Origin: Bog-473 sp963821755
GTDB lineage: Bacteria; Actinomycetota; Acidimicrobiia; Acidimicrobiales; RAAP-2
Assembly: GCA_963821755.1 (NCBI GenBank)
Contig: CAWGEX010000002.1
Span: forward strand, 952,552 to 1,016,551
Direction of reading: 5' to 3'
DNA length: 64,000 nt
Shown: piece after piece, positions 61,992 to 64,000 of the stretch
Layout of the letters: every line of letters begins with the position of its first letter
Position numbering within the stretch: the stretch's first letter is position 1
Notes under the pieces: generated by a model
Seen by the model: only the letters and a program-made list of their open reading frames with translations
Database searches by the model: none
Told to the model about the DNA's origin: nothing
Program-made: the position numbers and the translations under genes

Positions 61992-62426
61992 TTACCTCGC
62001 CCTTGTGAGCAGCAGATCTGTGGCCTCGTCGGGCACGCCGTCGAAGTAGCGGTCGAGGGCTGCGCCGAACACCGGATCGTCGGGAGCGGCTCGGTGGAAA
62101 AGCGTCATCGAGGAACGGAGCTTCATGGCGTCGACCGGCCCGAAGATATCGGTAGCCGACACCCCTGAGAGGGCGAGGAGCCGGGACACGGTCTCGTGAA
62201 GGCGTGGCCCAAGGACAGGATGGACGAGGTACGCCGCGGCCTCATCGAGCGACGCCAGGGCGAAGAACCGTGCTGTGTCGCTCATGCCGAGTCCGGCCAA
62301 CTGGGGCAAGACGAACCACATCCAGTGGGACCGTTTGCGTCCGGCGGCCAACTCGTCAAGGGCCTGGGCGAAGATGCCGTGGTCGTCCTGGGCGTCTACG
62401 AAGCGCTGGAGATCGTTGACCGTCAT
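61992..62426 (-). CDS. DUF1810 family protein
   Basis: A 144-residue cytoplasmic protein of DUF1810: LQRFVDAQDDHGIFAQALDELAAGRKRSHWMWFVLPQLAGLGMSDTARFFAL is the family core, followed by LGPRLHETVSRLLALSG. Function unknown. The ATG at 62426 is preferred; the frame runs to 62498 but the extra residues lack similarity. It is convergent with the methyltransferase. Confidence 0.88.
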   Translation of the reverse strand: MTVNDLQRFVDAQDDHGIFAQALDELAAGRKRSHWMWFVLPQLAGLGMSDTARFFALASLDEAAAYLVHPVLGPRLHETVSRLLALSGVSATDIFGPVDAMKLRSSMTLFHRAAPDDPVFGAALDRYFDGVPDEATDLLLTRAR

Positions 62427-62769
62427 GTCCTGAGTCTTGCCGCCAGGGAGTAGCGATGACGGCCGGATGTTCAGCGGTTCTCCCACCTTTCCCGACATTG
62501 GTCACTTTGCATTACGCCGAGACTGGGACCTGGATCTGGTGCGGTCTGCCCCCATACGCCGGGACGGGGTGCCACCAGCCGAATCCTCTTTGAGTCAAGA
62601 CCCCGAATTTCAGGCGGTTGATGACGCGATGAATGGGTCCGTCATGGAAAGTCACGACGGCATAGGGTCTCTATGGGTTCGGGAGTGACTTCGCCGAAGA
62701 GCCGGTCGCGCAGGGTGAAGAGCCGGTCACGCTGGCACTGAGTCGTCCCTGAGTGTCCTCCCGGACCCC
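62427..62769. other. Gap between DUF1810 and the IS110 transposase
   Basis: About 340 bases. Contains copy 2 of the dispersed 21-bp repeat (62557-62577) and two copies of a 12-base motif GAAGAGCCGGTC (62696-62707, 62717-62728). A plus-strand frame (62437-62688) ends in DPEFQAVDDAMNGSVMES but has no family I recognise. The right end of the IS110 element is probably within the last 100 bases, but I cannot place it. Confidence 0.5.
62557..62577. repeat. Dispersed 21-bp repeat, copy 2
   Basis: Exact match to 60093-60113 (see that entry). Flanking bases differ on both sides, so the conserved unit is about 21 bases. Confidence 0.75.
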
Positions 62770-63789
62770 CTATCGGGAGTCGAGAACAAGCTGGCGATAA
62801 ACGGCGTTGGAGATCTGGCGTTTGAGGGACCGGAGCGCTTCCTTCTTGGTCTTGCCCTCGGCCACCTTGCGTTCAAAGTAGATGCGCCCCTCCGTGCCGG
62901 GGTTGCGGATCTGGGTCACAGCGGCCATGTGCAAGGTGTTGTTCAGCCGGCGACTTCCTCGCATGGAGAGTCGATGCACCGTCCGCCCACCAGACGAGAA
63001 CTCGAGTGGCGCCGTGCCGTTATAAGAGGCGTAGGCGTCCCGGTTGGCGAAGCGACGGATGTCACCGGAGTATCCGATCAGCGAAGCGGCGTGGATTGGC
63101 CCCACTCCGTAGACCTTGGTGAGCGACGTTCCGGATGCCTTGACGGCCAGGCGGATCCGCCGATGCGACTCTTTGGTCTGGGTATCGAGTCGGCGCACAT
63201 CGTCGAGCAGCTCGAGGATCAGGTCGACGCGGATCTGCTGGGCCGGTGACTCCGGGTTCACGTTCGCCAGGAGTGCCTCGGCGTCAGAAACGTACATTTC
63301 CTTGGCAATTCCGCCTGGAGCGAGCTCGGAGCACAGCGAATGTAGCCGGCAAACGACCCGAGCTCGCTGGCGACCCAGATCCCAGTTCCGTTTTGAAAGG
63401 AGACGGAGGACCTCGGCGTGATCGGCCGGCTCGACCTGGCGAAGTGCCGGGGCCCGCAGGGCGGCAATGGCGATCGAGTGGGCATCGTTGGGATCGTTCT
63501 TGCTCGACCGTGTGGTGGCTAACACCCGAATGCGCGCGGCCAGGGTGGCCGGCACATCGAGGACGTCCTCCCCACGGGCCACCAACTGTTGGGCTAGCAA
63601 GTAACCCATTCCGCCCACCGACTCGATGGCCCACGTGCGTTTCTCGAAAGGTTCAGCCCAGGTCAAGAGCTGGTCGACCTGGCGCATCGTGGCCCGGACT
63701 TTGACGCTGCCGATCTGGTCTTCGTCCTTCCCAATGGCCACCGCAGTGTGCGATGCCTTGTGGGGATCGACCCCGATCATCACATTCAT
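62770..63789 (-). CDS. IS110 family transposase (DEDD type)
   Basis: A 339-residue IS110-type recombinase. The RuvC-like DEDD site is visible: D8 in IGVDPHKASH, E56 in WAIESVGGMG, D99 and D102 in KNDPNDAHS. The C-terminal Tnp_20 domain has GVGPIHAASLIGYSGDIRRF and the serine motif PLEFSSGGRT (S265/S266). ATG 63789 with AAGGAGG upstream. Full-length and apparently intact. IS110 enzymes use a bridge RNA from the element's non-coding end. Confidence 0.95.
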   Translation of the reverse strand: MNVMIGVDPHKASHTAVAIGKDEDQIGSVKVRATMRQVDQLLTWAEPFEKRTWAIESVGGMGYLLAQQLVARGEDVLDVPATLAARIRVLATTRSSKNDPNDAHSIAIAALRAPALRQVEPADHAEVLRLLSKRNWDLGRQRARVVCRLHSLCSELAPGGIAKEMYVSDAEALLANVNPESPAQQIRVDLILELLDDVRRLDTQTKESHRRIRLAVKASGTSLTKVYGVGPIHAASLIGYSGDIRRFANRDAYASYNGTAPLEFSSGGRTVHRLSMRGSRRLNNTLHMAAVTQIRNPGTEGRIYFERKVAEGKTKKEALRSLKRQISNAVYRQLVLDSR

Positions 63790-64000
63790 GAATACCTCCT
63801 TGGCTTGATGGAAACCACGGGGGCACTCCTGCTTATGGACTGTTCGTGCTCGATCCTCTTTTGAGCCACACCGTGGCGAAGCCCGAGCGGAAGACCTTTC
63901 GTTTATAGGCCAACTGGCACTCGCCAGCGGCAGGCACTTTTGAGTCAGTTCCGCACGGACCTCTAAATGCTACGAATCAGCCGCAGGATCTGCCATCAGT
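62770..64000 (-). mobile_element. IS110 family insertion sequence (ends not determined)
   Basis: Transposase plus the 211 bases upstream of it (63790-64000), which contain no gene. In IS110-group elements the left non-coding end, upstream of the transposase, encodes the bridge RNA that guides target and donor choice, so this stretch is the place to expect it; part may lie beyond the window. IS110 elements lack terminal inverted repeats and usually make no target duplication, so I cannot set the boundaries from one copy. Confidence 0.6.

Noticed and set aside
62437..62688. 83-codon plus-strand open frame before the IS110 element
   Set aside because: Begins inside the DUF1810 leader region and has no family features.
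1..64000. tRNA, rRNA, CRISPR array or integrase
   Set aside because: I looked for GTTCRANTC-type T-arms, spaced identical repeats and tyrosine-recombinase motifs and saw none; a covariance-model scan would be needed to exclude tRNAs firmly.

Overview
The window is high-GC, densely coded DNA from an actinobacterium. The pointers are a wax-ester synthase/DGAT family enzyme, an F420-type luciferase-like oxidoreductase, a mycothiol-dependent DinB/maleylpyruvate-isomerase-like protein, frequent GTG starts and typical actinobacterial regulators. A complete-looking System I (Ccm) cytochrome c maturation cluster is unusual for the phylum. It would fit a deep-branching lineage such as Acidimicrobiia, but that placement is an inference and no rRNA gene is present to test it.

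Layout. 1-4646 (minus): ccmABCDEF, with ccmF running off the left edge. 4792-9527: small enzymes (VOC, ferritin-like, DJ-1/PfpI), a SfLAP/GAP membrane protein, a frameshifted COG4705 membrane gene and a CcdA with a long Thr/Ala-rich insertion. 9589-14525: GDP-mannose 4,6-dehydratase divergent from a glycosyltransferase, then TetR, GNAT, low-molecular-weight phosphatase and an APH-like kinase. 14886-20339: a YihY/BrkB protein, SRPBCC, an AlkA-like glycosylase, and a compact operon of UBP zinc finger, thioredoxin-reductase-like flavoprotein and LUD protein. 20428-25797: acyl-CoA dehydrogenase with an operator-like palindrome, then divergent cysS and valS. 25808-30604 (minus): a branched-chain-amino-acid-type ABC operon whose two permeases are fused. 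30670-38955: lipase-like hydrolase, WS/DGAT, VOC, LLM oxidoreductase, tsaC-tsaD, fhs. 39144-44304: a secreted six-hairpin-glycosidase-like protein, SnoaL-like, SDR, and an ArsR-AHSA1-DinB operon. 44370-49913: a Phd/VapC toxin-antitoxin pair, a 191-bp duplicated fragment of a siderophore-interacting-protein gene, sterol desaturase, SRPBCC/TetR divergent pair, the intact SIP gene and a frameshifted MFS exporter. 50150-52768: a metal/Fe-S-type regulator divergent from folE, DUF2231 and VOC. 52920-57929 (minus): a second five-gene liv-type ABC operon. 57930-64000: a sparse, repeat-containing, remnant-rich stretch with a secreted clan GH-A-like protein, a frameshifted aldo/keto reductase, a methyltransferase, DUF1810 and an IS110-family transposase.

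Themes. Two separate high-affinity amide/amino-acid uptake systems, acyl-CoA dehydrogenase, WS/DGAT and lipase-like genes suggest a heterotroph that takes up amino acids or related organic acids and handles acyl-CoA and storage lipids. Ccm and CcdA imply c-type cytochromes in respiration.

Caution. Five genes (COG4705, valS, hydrolase, MFS, aldo/keto reductase), and possibly livM of the second operon, each carry a single small indel that splits an otherwise conserved protein. valS is essential, so sequence error is a serious explanation for these; they should not be read as decayed genes without checking reads.
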